DNA from: B21-G16 sp003644825 [NCBI: Candidatus Zhuqueibacterota bacterium]
GTDB lineage: Bacteria > SM23-31 > B21-G16
Reading direction: 5' to 3'
DNA length: 8,500 nucleotides
Assembly: GCA_003644825.1 (NCBI GenBank)
Contig: QNDJ01000048.1
Span: 1 to 8,500, forward strand
The notes beneath the pieces are model-generated. The model was not told where the DNA came from. It worked only from the letters and a program-made list of their open reading frames with translations, and searched no databases. The translations under genes were made by a program, and so were the position numbers. Shown here in pieces: positions 1-7,004 of the stretch (position 1 is its first letter; every line of letters starts with the position of its first letter).

Positions 1-664
1 CATCGGTATTATCATCACCGATGTAAATTATAAATACCTTTTTCTTCCACAGGTTTCCAAATAAATGTTTTAATATAAATAAAATTGCCTTACCTTTATT
101 CCAGCCTGAGAAATTTGTTATCTCATATACCATTTTACCTTCAATAATATTATAATCGACATAATTTTTTAAAGTTTCAAAGAAAGTTTTTTTTATATCA
201 TTAACCTCACTCTTGTAAGCCATTCGATAGTGAAGGCTTGCAGTTAATTTTTTAAATTCTATCCAGACACCTTCAAAACAGGATAATTTTTTCTCAATTT
301 CTTTACACATTTCCCTGAGCCTGATCTCCCATCCGGGTTCAACAAATTCTTCTGACAGGTCAGGTCCATTAATCTTAAAACCATGATTAGATATATAATA
401 AATCCCATCAACTTTTATAATATTGTAAATATCTTCATAACTTCTGCCTGTAGCTATTATAATTTTTACATCGTTCTTACCTGAAATGCTTCTTATTATT
501 TTTCTTTTTTCATTATCTATAATAGCTTTAGCAGGGTGGTCTTTTATAGGTATCAAAGTTCCATCATAATCAAGGCACAAAAATAAAATTGAATGTCGAT
601 TTATTTCATTTTTAACAAGAGTAAGATATTCAAACAAATCTTTTAGAACAACTTTTCTATTCAT
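1..664 (-). CDS. otsB: Trehalose-6-phosphate phosphatase, 3' end cut by window edge
   Basis: This gene removes phosphate from trehalose-6-phosphate to give trehalose in the cytoplasm, the second step of the OtsA/OtsB pathway. Reading the minus strand from the ATG at 664-662 gives 221 uninterrupted codons to the window edge. HAD-superfamily motifs are in order: DYDGT with the nucleophile D32 and acid D34 (motif I), ATGR at 71-74, a cap region about 100-170, NKGKA with Lys190 (motif III), and GDDNTD at 216-221 (motif IV), which ends at the edge. OtsB proteins are usually about 250-270 residues, so only the last 30-50 are missing. The start lies 22 bp after the otsA stop. No clear Shine-Dalgarno precedes it, so it may rely on translation coupled to otsA. 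The motifs and the partner gene make the call firm. Confidence 0.93.
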   Translation of the reverse strand, partial: MNRKVVLKDLFEYLTLVKNEINRHSILFLCLDYDGTLIPIKDHPAKAIIDNEKRKIIRSISGKNDVKIIIATGRSYEDIYNIIKVDGIYYISNHGFKINGPDLSEEFVEPGWEIRLREMCKEIEKKLSCFEGVWIEFKKLTASLHYRMAYKSEVNDIKKTFFETLKNYVDYNIIEGKMVYEITNFSGWNKGKAILFILKHLFGNLWKKKVFIIYIGDDNTD

Positions 665-686
665 TTTATTATCGATATCAGGGCAA

Positions 687-2159
687 TTACCCTTTTTTTC
701 TTATTAAACTTGAGTAAAACTCCTGAGATGAACCATAATCTTCCCCTGAAATCGCGGCTCTAATGAAATTATCCACCCATTTAAAAACATTATTTCTTTT
801 TACTTCGGAACGCAAGATATTCATTCTTTTATTTCTTTCCTCATCACTCATAAAATAAGCTTTATGAATTGCATCGGCAATACCTTCATAATCATAAGGG
901 TTAACAAGTATTGCCCCTTTGTGTAATTGGGCGACGGCACCTGCAAACTCACTTAAAATTAGAACCCCTCTGTTATCAGGGCATGATGCACAGTATTCCT
1001 TTGCGACAAGATTCATTCCATCTTTCAAAGGCGTTATTAAAGCAATTTCACAGGCAAAATAATGTGAAACTAAAACTTTTCTGTCCAGCCTTCTATACAT
1101 ATAATTTATTGGTATCCATCCGTGTTTTGCAAATCTTCCGTTTATAAAACCAACAAGTTCATCCAGAGTTTGCTTTAACTTCATATAGATAGGTGTTTCA
1201 ATTCTACTTGGAACTATAATTTGCAACAAGGATATTTTCTCTTTGAGCTCAGGGTATTTTTCAAGGCAGGTTGCAAATGCTTTGAACTTCTCAGGAATTC
1301 CCTTGGTAAAATCTAACCGGTCAACTCCAAGTATCAATTTCTGATTCTGATATTTCTCATGGAGATACCAGGCTTCATCCTGAACCTGTTTTGAGAGTGC
1401 CAAGTTATTGAAATTATAAAAATCAATTCCTATAGGAAAAACCCCAACTTTTGTTACATTGTTGTTGTAAACTATATTGTGAATTTTTTTACTTCTATTA
1501 ATTCTTGCTTTAGGCAATAAAGTATTTACACACCTTATAAAGTTCTGTCTGTCACGTTCTGTTTGAAAACCCACCAGATAATAACTCAAAATACCTTCAA
1601 GAATCTGCCATCTCCATGGAAGCTTAATAAAAATATCAAGAGGTGGGAAAGGTATATGAAGAAAAAAATTGGTTTTCCTTCTAATATTCCTTTCTTTCAA
1701 ATACTTTGCTACAAGAAATAGATGGTAATCCTGTATCCATATAAAATCATCCTTTTTTGTAAATTCTTCGAGCTTTTCAGAAAAAATACGATTAACTCTT
1801 TGATAACATTTCCAGTCTTCCACTTCAAATTCGCACCTACCCAGCAGGTCATGAAAAAGAGGCCAGAGAGTCCCATTAGAAAATCTATTATAATATCCAT
1901 CCAGATCATCTTCAGGCAAATTAACCGGGATTAAAGTATATCCAGTTCTTTCAGAACCTTCAGATAAAAGATTATCCAGTTTAATATTCTCAGTAGTTCC
2001 AGACCAGCCAATCCACAATCCATTCCTGTCTCTTAAAACAGGAGCAAATGCAGTTACAAGACCACCAGCACCAGGTTTTACTTTATAAGTATCATCTTCC
2101 TTTTCTATTTTAACAGGTAACCTATTAGAAAGAACAACAAGTCTTTTTTGATTCTTCAT
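687..2159 (-). CDS. otsA: Trehalose-6-phosphate synthase (GT20 family)
   Basis: This cytoplasmic enzyme joins a nucleotide-activated glucose (UDP-glucose in most bacteria) to glucose-6-phosphate to make trehalose-6-phosphate. The 490-residue protein has the normal length of single-domain OtsA and no fused phosphatase. Family motifs are all present: SNRLPV with Arg13, GAGGL 30-34, WIGWSG 49-54, Tyr90 and Trp99 of the sugar-phosphate pocket, WIQDYH with Asp144, HIPFPP with His168, VDRLDFTKG with Arg281 and Lys286, KDGMNLVAKE with Asp380 and Glu388, then SEFAGA near 403-408. Residue roles are assigned by matching to E. coli OtsA. The ATG at 2159 places SNRLP at the usual distance from the N terminus; no Shine-Dalgarno is visible. 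It is the first gene of an otsA-otsB operon, divergent from the sugar-transport genes. Nucleotide donor preference cannot be told from these motifs alone. Confidence 0.97.
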   Translation of the reverse strand: MKNQKRLVVLSNRLPVKIEKEDDTYKVKPGAGGLVTAFAPVLRDRNGLWIGWSGTTENIKLDNLLSEGSERTGYTLIPVNLPEDDLDGYYNRFSNGTLWPLFHDLLGRCEFEVEDWKCYQRVNRIFSEKLEEFTKKDDFIWIQDYHLFLVAKYLKERNIRRKTNFFLHIPFPPLDIFIKLPWRWQILEGILSYYLVGFQTERDRQNFIRCVNTLLPKARINRSKKIHNIVYNNNVTKVGVFPIGIDFYNFNNLALSKQVQDEAWYLHEKYQNQKLILGVDRLDFTKGIPEKFKAFATCLEKYPELKEKISLLQIIVPSRIETPIYMKLKQTLDELVGFINGRFAKHGWIPINYMYRRLDRKVLVSHYFACEIALITPLKDGMNLVAKEYCASCPDNRGVLILSEFAGAVAQLHKGAILVNPYDYEGIADAIHKAYFMSDEERNKRMNILRSEVKRNNVFKWVDNFIRAAISGEDYGSSQEFYSSLIRKKG

Positions 2160-2170
2160 AATTATTATAT

Positions 2171-2190
2171 TTTTTATATATATATAAAAA
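2171..2190. repeat. Perfect 20-bp A/T palindrome upstream of otsA
   Basis: TTTTTATATATATATAAAAA equals its own reverse complement. It ends 11 bp before the otsA start codon and overlaps the predicted -10 box and transcription start. It may be a melting element or an operator-like site, or simply low-complexity sequence. Confidence 0.5.
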
Positions 2191-2215
2191 TATGAAAAAA
2201 TTATCTAAATGTCAA
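2187..2215 (-). promoter_or_regulatory. Predicted sigma-70-type promoter of otsA-otsB
   Basis: Read on the minus strand, a perfect TTGACA (-35, plus-strand positions 2210-2215) is followed after exactly 17 bases by TATTTT (-10, 2187-2192), a 4/6 match. Transcription would begin near 2180, giving a leader of about 20 nt that is nearly all A/T. Its place directly upstream of otsA and pointing into it supports the call; no experimental start is known. Confidence 0.6.
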
Positions 2216-2379
2216 ATCAAGGTGAAAATAATCACAAGAATATTTCAATAATGGTTATCAAGAAAATTGTTTATCGTTTAATCCAACAATTACTGATTAA
2301 GATAATTAAAAAACTTTAAACTCTCAGATAATTATACAGATACATTGTAAACAAAAACCAGAGGAAAAAAATAAATCCC

Positions 2380-2409
2380 TTGACTGAAAATAGATTTTAT
2401 TTAAATTAT
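2380..2409 (+). promoter_or_regulatory. Weak candidate promoter for the sugar transport operon
   Basis: TTGACT (2380-2385, 5/6 to the -35 consensus) is followed after 18 bases by AATTAT (2404-2409, 4/6 to the -10 consensus). It lies immediately upstream of the permease TTG start at 2424, which would leave a very short leader. In DNA this A/T-rich such matches arise easily, so confidence is low. Confidence 0.3.
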
Positions 2410-2423
2410 CTAAAAAACTATAT

Positions 2424-3419
2424 TTGAAATTGAAAAGAACTGAACTAATTAAGACAGCAAAATTTTATCTCGGTAAGTCTAAAAGTTACATAGGACTGAT
2501 ATTAGTAATAATTTTTGCAGCTGTTTTTTCCCCTTACCGGCATGGTGAGAATATATTTCTTGGGCTCGGCAATTTAACCGATATTTTAAGGCAGGTTTCA
2601 GAAAAAGGCATTCTCGCCGTTGGTATGACACTTGTTATTCTGACTGCTGGAATCGATTTATCAGTTGGAAGAGTTCTTGCTTTTGGAGCAACTCTTTGTG
2701 CCGCTCTTTTGATAAAACTTGATTGGGGAACCTTCTCTGTTGTTATAGCTGTTCTTTTAGCAAGTACTTTTCTTGGTTTAATTAATGGTGTTGTTACTAC
2801 AAAAGGGAAAATTCAACCTTTTGTTGTTACTCTTGCGATGATGAGTGCCGCCTGGGGACTTGCAAGATATATCTCCGGTGGGTATGCCATTGGTATAGCT
2901 TTCGGTGAAGGTAAAGGAATGGCTCCTCATAGCTTCAAATTATTCGGAGAAAGGATAACATCACATCTACCATTTCCTGCAGTAATTTTCGTTTTTACCG
3001 TTATAATCTCTGAAATTATCCTTAAATATACAAGATTCGGGAGATATATAATTGCAATTGGTGGAAACGAAGAAGCGAGTTATCTTTCAGGTATCAGTAT
3101 AGACAGAATAAAAATAGCGGTTTATTCTATAAGTGGATTTCTATCAGGACTGGCAGGTATTATACACTGTGCCCAGAATGAACAGGGAAACCCAAACGAT
3201 GGGGTCGCTTATGAACTGGATGCCATAGCCGCTGTTGTAATTGGCGGTACAAACCTTCTAGGTGGTTCCGGAAATGTGACAGGAACTTTTGCAGGAATCC
3301 TTATAATTGGTATCCTTAATAATATTATGAACCTGAGGGGAATTAATCCAGACCTGCAGCTAATTCTTAAAGGCGTTATTATTGTGGCTGCTGTCCTTAT
3401 CCAAAGAAAAAGAAAATAA
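2424..3419 (+). CDS. Sugar ABC transporter permease (RbsC/YtfT type, BPD_transp_2)
   Basis: This inner-membrane protein forms the channel of a monosaccharide ABC importer. The 331 residues contain about eight to ten hydrophobic segments, from residues 22-37 to 313-327. Family signatures include GMTLVILTAGIDLSVG (67-82), the cytoplasmic AIGGNEEASYLSGI loop (211-224) that contacts the ATPase, and AIAAVVIGGTNLLGGSG (267-283). Length and motif order match RbsC/YtfT. The start is uncertain: TTG at 2424 is used because an in-frame stop lies at 2391 and no ATG is available; TTG at 2430 is an alternative, and no Shine-Dalgarno is seen. The binding-protein gene follows after 21 bp. Unlike most such operons, no ATPase (RbsA/YtfR type) is encoded upstream or downstream in the window. 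The transported sugar cannot be told from the permease. Confidence 0.93.
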   Translation: MKLKRTELIKTAKFYLGKSKSYIGLILVIIFAAVFSPYRHGENIFLGLGNLTDILRQVSEKGILAVGMTLVILTAGIDLSVGRVLAFGATLCAALLIKLDWGTFSVVIAVLLASTFLGLINGVVTTKGKIQPFVVTLAMMSAAWGLARYISGGYAIGIAFGEGKGMAPHSFKLFGERITSHLPFPAVIFVFTVIISEIILKYTRFGRYIIAIGGNEEASYLSGISIDRIKIAVYSISGFLSGLAGIIHCAQNEQGNPNDGVAYELDAIAAVVIGGTNLLGGSGNVTGTFAGILIIGILNNIMNLRGINPDLQLILKGVIIVAAVLIQRKRK

Positions 3420-3427
3420 CAAAAAAA

Positions 3428-3435
3428 GAGGTGAT
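3428..3435 (+). promoter_or_regulatory. Strong ribosome binding site that sets a TTG start
   Basis: GAGGTGAT matches the anti-Shine-Dalgarno end of 16S rRNA over eight bases and lies 5 nt before TTG at 3441. The ATG at 3434 overlaps this site and is in another frame, so the TTG is the start of the binding-protein gene. Confidence 0.85.
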
Positions 3436-3440
3436 GAAAC

Positions 3441-4397
3441 TTGAAAACATTAAGATATTTATTTTTGTTTCTATTTATTTTCTCAATAACAATTTCCTGC
3501 AGTAAAAAAAGCAAAACAGGAGAAGCAAAATATCTTGTTGGGTTTTCCCAGTGCAACAATGCAGAACCCTGGAGGCAGGCAATGAACAGCAATGCAAAAA
3601 AAGAAGCAGAAAAATACAAAGACCTTATAAAACTGGAATTCACTGATGCCCAGCAGGACAATAGCAAACAAATTGCTGATGTTGAAAACTTCATAAGAAA
3701 AAAGGTTGACCTGCTAATCATATCTCCAAATGAAGCAAAGCCCCTATCGGGTGTTGTAAGTAAAGCGTACAGAAGTGGAATTCCCGTTATAGTGCTCGAT
3801 AGGGGGCTTGAAACTGACGATTACACCTGCTTTATAGGTGCAGATAATCGATTGATAGGGGAAGAAGCAGGAAAGTATATTGCAAAGCTATTAAAAGGAA
3901 AAGGAAAAATTGTCGAAATTCAGGGTCTTCCGGGTTCACCACCGGCTATTGACAGAAGTGAAGGATTTCGCTCTATTATTAAAAATTATCCTGACATTAA
4001 AATAATTCACACTATTGTTGCTGACTGGCTAAGGCCTTTAGCTATTACCCAGATGGAGATTGTTCTTCGTGCTCATGATAAAATTGACCTTGTATATGCC
4101 CATAACGACCCTATGGCAATTGGAGCGTATCTGGCTGCTAAAAATGCTGGTAGAGAAAAAGAAATGTTTTTCATCGGAATTGATGGACTCCCTGACCCAA
4201 GTGGCGGCGTTAAAGCTGTAATTGATGGAAAACTTGAAGCTACTTTTCTATACCCAACCTGCGGTAAAGAAGCTATTCAATATGCAATAAAAATATTGAA
4301 AGGTGAAAAAGTCCCTAAAAAGATTACACTGAAAACTGCTCTTATAACAAAAGAAAATGCTGAAAAATACTATGACCCTGATGTGAAATTTTACTGA
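3441..4397 (+). CDS. Sugar-binding lipoprotein of an ABC importer (YtfQ/RbsB type)
   Basis: This extracytoplasmic protein captures a sugar and delivers it to the permease encoded just upstream. The 318 residues begin with a hydrophobic signal (4-18) and a relaxed lipobox ending at Cys20 (TISC), so it is probably lipid-anchored. The mature part is a type I periplasmic binding fold (Peripla_BP_4): YLVGFSQ (31-37), DAQQDNSKQI (69-78), VIVLDRG (116-122), GADN (133-136), AIDRSEGF (169-176), VYAHNDPMAIGA (218-229) and GIDGLPD (246-252). These blocks closely resemble E. coli YtfQ, which binds galactofuranose, as recalled from the family rather than from an alignment. The ligand is therefore plausibly a furanose or related monosaccharide, but this is unproven. 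It is translated from TTG with a strong ribosome site, in one operon with the permease. Confidence 0.92.
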   Translation: MKTLRYLFLFLFIFSITISCSKKSKTGEAKYLVGFSQCNNAEPWRQAMNSNAKKEAEKYKDLIKLEFTDAQQDNSKQIADVENFIRKKVDLLIISPNEAKPLSGVVSKAYRSGIPVIVLDRGLETDDYTCFIGADNRLIGEEAGKYIAKLLKGKGKIVEIQGLPGSPPAIDRSEGFRSIIKNYPDIKIIHTIVADWLRPLAITQMEIVLRAHDKIDLVYAHNDPMAIGAYLAAKNAGREKEMFFIGIDGLPDPSGGVKAVIDGKLEATFLYPTCGKEAIQYAIKILKGEKVPKKITLKTALITKENAEKYYDPDVKFY

Positions 4398-4399
4398 TC

Positions 4400-4459
4400 T
4401 TCAATAATTAAATAACATTTAACTATAAAGAACAAAATTTAATCTTTTAAATTATTGAA
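4400..4459 (+). repeat. Inverted repeat between the binding-protein and PHP genes
   Basis: TTCAATAATT (4400-4409) recurs as its exact reverse complement AATTATTGAA (4450-4459), with 40 bases between. The first arm starts 2 nt after the binding-protein stop and the second ends next to the GGAGG site of the following gene. There is no G/C-rich stem or T tract, so it is not a terminator; a weak mRNA fold or a regulator site is possible. Confidence 0.35.
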
Positions 4460-4460
4460 T

Positions 4461-4465
4461 GGAGG
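4461..4465 (+). promoter_or_regulatory. Ribosome binding site that decides the PHP gene start
   Basis: GGAGG lies 8 nt before ATG 4474. The earlier in-frame ATG at 4459 overlaps this site and would add five residues (MEEKT) ahead of a normal signal peptide, so 4474 is preferred. Confidence 0.85.
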
Positions 4466-4473
4466 AAAAAACT

Positions 4474-5436
4474 ATGAAAAGAAAAGTCCTGTTAATAATA
4501 ACATCGTTTGTTTTTCTCATTTTAACTTTTGCACCGATACAATTATTTTCTCAGGAATATAAATGGTTCAAGGGTAATACACACACTCATACTATAAATT
4601 CTGATGGAGATTCTCCACCAAGGGTTGTTGTAAGATGGTATAGAGACCACGGATATAACTTCCTGATGATTACGGACCATAACTTTGTTACAGAAATTAA
4701 GTATATCGATACTGATAAAAATGATGATTTCATTCTTATATATGGCGAAGAAGTAACAGACAGCTATAAAAAGACACCTGTTCATTTAAATTGTTTTGGA
4801 ACAGGTGTTTATGTTTCCCCTCAAAAAGGCAACAGTGTTATTGAAACTCTACAGAGGAACATTGATGCAATAAGAAAAGCTGGTGGAGTTCCCCAGATAA
4901 ATCACCCAAACTGGCACTGGGCTTTTAATGATAACGAAATGAAAGTTTTAAAAAACTGCAAACTCTTTGAAATCTTTAACCCCGGCTGCAACTATTTTGG
5001 AGGACTTGACACACCCAGTATGGAGAAAGTCTGGGATAGCATTTTAACTGCAGGTGTTGTTATGTATGGAATGGCAGTTGATGATATGCACAAACTTGCA
5101 ACTGATACCGGAAAAGGATGGGTTATGGTAAAGGCTAAAGAACTCACCACTGAAGCCATTTTAAATGCTCTTGAAAATGGGCAATTTTATGCCTCAAATG
5201 GTGTTACAATTGATGAATGGAATGTTACACCAGAAAAATACGAGATAAAAATAAAAGGAAAAAGTGATTGGAAGTATGTTACCAGGTTCATTGGAGAAGG
5301 TGGAAAATTGTTAAAAAAAGACGGAAGCTTGAATCCGGTTTACAGGTTCAATGGAACTGAAAAATACGTTAGAGCAGTGGTTATGGACTCAAACGGAAAT
5401 TTTGCCTGGCTACAACCTTATTTTATTAAAAAGTAA
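4474..5436 (+). CDS. Secreted PHP-domain metal-dependent hydrolase
   Basis: PHP-domain proteins are metal-dependent hydrolases, mostly phosphoesterases. This 320-residue member begins with a signal peptide: basic MKRK, hydrophobic 5-19, and likely cleavage after LFS (26), so it should act outside the cytoplasmic membrane. Metal-ligand motifs are complete in order: THTHT with His37 and His39, Asp44 in NSDGD, TDHN with Asp68/His69, GEEV with Glu92/Glu93, His104, INHPNWHW with His144, and VDDMH with Asp203/Asp204 and His206. The C-terminal 100 residues look like a small beta-rich extension. It follows the binding-protein gene by 76 bp in the same direction and probably shares its transcript. A role in releasing or processing the imported sugar outside the membrane is inference; no substrate can be assigned. 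It lacks polymerase or histidinol-phosphatase context. Confidence 0.88.
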   Translation: MKRKVLLIITSFVFLILTFAPIQLFSQEYKWFKGNTHTHTINSDGDSPPRVVVRWYRDHGYNFLMITDHNFVTEIKYIDTDKNDDFILIYGEEVTDSYKKTPVHLNCFGTGVYVSPQKGNSVIETLQRNIDAIRKAGGVPQINHPNWHWAFNDNEMKVLKNCKLFEIFNPGCNYFGGLDTPSMEKVWDSILTAGVVMYGMAVDDMHKLATDTGKGWVMVKAKELTTEAILNALENGQFYASNGVTIDEWNVTPEKYEIKIKGKSDWKYVTRFIGEGGKLLKKDGSLNPVYRFNGTEKYVRAVVMDSNGNFAWLQPYFIKK

Positions 5437-5472
5437 CATTATCATAGAATAATTAAATTTTGTTTAATAATA

Positions 5473-5955
5473 GTGAAAGGCTGTTTTATTCAACCATTGA
5501 GTAAAACACACAGAGAATGGGCAATTAAGCTTGTTAAAAAGTATTGGAAATCTGAAAAGATTATAACACGGGGAAAAATTCACCATATTGACAAATTACC
5601 AGGTTTCGTTGCTCTCGAAGGAAGCGTTCCAGTTGGGCTTGTAATATATAATATTGAAAACAAAGAATGTGAAATTATTACCTTAAATAGTCTTAAAGAA
5701 AATAAGGGAATCGGAACTGAACTTATTTCTGCAGTTAAGAAAATTGCAATTACTGAATCTTGTAGAAGGTTATGGCTTATTACAACCAATGATAACATAC
5801 CTGCACTGTATTTTTACCAAAAAAGAGGGTTTAGAATTGCTGCCGTTTATCCCGGCTCCATTAAAGAATATCGAAAATTTAAACCGGAAATTCCCACAAC
5901 AGGAATCAATGGTATTCCTATAAGAGATGAAATTGAACTTGAAATAATACTGTAA
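5473..5955 (+). CDS. GNAT-family N-acetyltransferase
   Basis: GNAT enzymes move the acetyl group of acetyl-CoA to an amine or other acceptor. In this 160-residue protein the acetyl-CoA pyrophosphate loop is ENKGIGTEL (76-84), after the beta strand ECEIITLNSL, and the downstream NDNIPALYFYQKRGFR block (about 106-121) is the usual motif B. The tail containing KPEIPTTGINGIPIRDEIEL recurs in a subgroup of small bacterial GNAT proteins. The start is GTG at 5473, the only reasonable start after an in-frame stop at 5434; no Shine-Dalgarno is visible. It lies 36 bp after the PHP gene in the same direction, so cotranscription is likely but a functional link is not shown. The acceptor substrate is unknown. 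Confidence 0.88.
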   Translation: MKGCFIQPLSKTHREWAIKLVKKYWKSEKIITRGKIHHIDKLPGFVALEGSVPVGLVIYNIENKECEIITLNSLKENKGIGTELISAVKKIAITESCRRLWLITTNDNIPALYFYQKRGFRIAAVYPGSIKEYRKFKPEIPTTGINGIPIRDEIELEIIL

Positions 5956-6034
5956 GTATTAATGAACTTATAAGAAAAATTCTTAAAAAAAGCTAAATTC
6001 AACATTAAATATTTCAAAACTATACAGGCAATTT

Positions 6035-6040
6035 AGAGGG
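6035..6040 (+). promoter_or_regulatory. Ribosome binding site of the PhzF-family gene
   Basis: AGAGGG lies 7 nt before ATG 6048 and supports that start. Confidence 0.7.
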
Positions 6041-6047
6041 TTAAATT

Positions 6048-6950
6048 ATGAAAATATCAATAAAACAGGTGGATGCATTCACCACAAAACCATTCGGAGG
6101 AAATCCTGCAGGTGTAGTTACTGATGCTGATGAATTAACAGAAGAACAGATGAAGAAAATTGCCAAAGAAATGAATCTTTCTGAAACTGCCTATGTGTTA
6201 ACTCCATCTCTACCTGATGCGGACCTCAAAATAAGATGGTTTACACCATCCAGCGAAGTTAAACTGTGTGGTCATGGGACCATTGCAAGTTTCTATGCTC
6301 TTGCAGAAGAAGGTAAATTCGGAATGACTGAACCCGGAAAATACAGCTTTAAGCTTGAAACAAAATCAGGAATTCTACCAGTCGAAGTAGTTAAAGAATC
6401 AGATAAGGCAATTAAGGTATTATTTACTCTTCCTGTTCCTGTATTTGAAAAATTCGATGTAAACCTCGAAAAAATGTCAAAAATCCTGGGTACCCAGAAA
6501 ACAAGTATCAGAACTGATATACCTGTAATGAGGGATAACTTTCAGTTAGCAATTCCATTGATAAGTTTAAAAACTCTTTTTGAATTAAAACCTGACTTTA
6601 ACCTTATGATTGAATATTCAAAGAAAACAGGAATACAGGCTTTCACTCCTCTATCAACAGAAACAGTTGAAAAAGAATCACTTGTTCATACCCGTTGTTT
6701 TGTCCCGATTCACGGAGTAAATGAAGACCCGGTAACAGGTTCATCTCAGGGACCATTAAGTGTTTACCTGTCAGAAGTTGGAATTATTAACGAGTTCCAG
6801 GGGGAGTATCAATATCAGGCTGAACAGGGTGATGCTATGGGTCGTCCCGGAAGAGTAAGGGTTCATATAGTTAAAGATAAAGGAAAATACACATCCGTAA
6901 AAATAGAAGGTGAAGCAATTACAGTATTATCTGGAGAAATTTACCTTTAG
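6048..6950 (+). CDS. PhzF-family isomerase/epimerase-like protein
   Basis: The family includes PhzF, an isomerase of phenazine synthesis, and many proteins of unknown reaction with the diaminopimelate-epimerase fold. The 300-residue length is typical. Signatures are clear: QVDAF and FGGNPAGVV (16-24), NLSETAYV with Glu46 at the position of the catalytic glutamate of PhzF, LCGHGT (73-78), and EDPVTGSSQGPL (226-237). The two glycine-rich loops, GHGT and TGSS, bind the substrate carboxylates in this fold. No phenazine genes (phzA-G) surround it, so a phenazine role is not supported and the substrate is unknown. It follows the GNAT gene by 92 bp with its own good ribosome site; it may be the last gene of the same transcript or separate. 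The start ATG 6048 gives the usual N terminus. Confidence 0.93.
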   Translation: MKISIKQVDAFTTKPFGGNPAGVVTDADELTEEQMKKIAKEMNLSETAYVLTPSLPDADLKIRWFTPSSEVKLCGHGTIASFYALAEEGKFGMTEPGKYSFKLETKSGILPVEVVKESDKAIKVLFTLPVPVFEKFDVNLEKMSKILGTQKTSIRTDIPVMRDNFQLAIPLISLKTLFELKPDFNLMIEYSKKTGIQAFTPLSTETVEKESLVHTRCFVPIHGVNEDPVTGSSQGPLSVYLSEVGIINEFQGEYQYQAEQGDAMGRPGRVRVHIVKDKGKYTSVKIEGEAITVLSGEIYL

Positions 6951-6984
6951 TTTGGAATTTTTTTATTTGATTTTTAATACAGAT

Positions 6985-7004
6985 TTAATATATTAATATA
7001 TTAA
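6985..7004. repeat. Perfect 20-bp A/T palindrome abutting the tRNA gene
   Basis: TTAATATATTAATATATTAA is its own reverse complement and also two and a half copies of TTAATATA. It ends at the base before the tRNA 5' end, so it occupies the place expected for the -10 box and transcription start. Likely an A/T-rich promoter stretch; a specific binding role is not shown. Confidence 0.5.

Larger units (their letters stand above)
2160..2423. other. Divergent A/T-rich intergenic region between otsA and the transport operon
   Basis: These 264 bp hold the predicted otsA promoter (2187-2215), a weak candidate promoter for the permease operon (2380-2409) and a 20-bp A/T palindrome at 2171-2190. No gene is convincing here. 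A 22-codon frame at 2251-2319 lacks a ribosome site. No ATPase remnant is visible, although a sugar ABC operon would often carry its ATPase gene here. Confidence 0.7.

Noticed and set aside
681-692. Short GGGTAATTGCCC hairpin spanning the otsA stop codon
   Set aside because: It has only a 3-4 bp stem and no T tract, so it is too weak to call a terminator between otsA and otsB.
2251-2319. A 22-codon frame (MVIKKIVYRLIQQL...) with a cationic, hydrophobic product in the divergent gap
   Set aside because: It has no ribosome site and its lysine and isoleucine richness follows from A/T-rich DNA. Nothing supports translation.
3209-3721. A 170-codon minus-strand frame across the permease end and binding-protein start
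   Set aside because: It overlaps two well-supported plus-strand genes, and its translation is the hydrophobic, low-complexity kind seen in antisense shadows with no recognisable domain.
5971-5985. Small hairpin TAAGAA-AAA-TTCTTA after the GNAT gene, considered as a terminator
   Set aside because: The stem is short and A/T-only and is followed by A residues rather than T on the plus strand. On the minus strand the T run comes before the hairpin, so it does not fit an intrinsic terminator in either direction.
6048-6950. A phenazine biosynthesis locus suggested by the PhzF-family gene
   Set aside because: None of the other phenazine genes is present, and most PhzF-family members have no link to phenazines.
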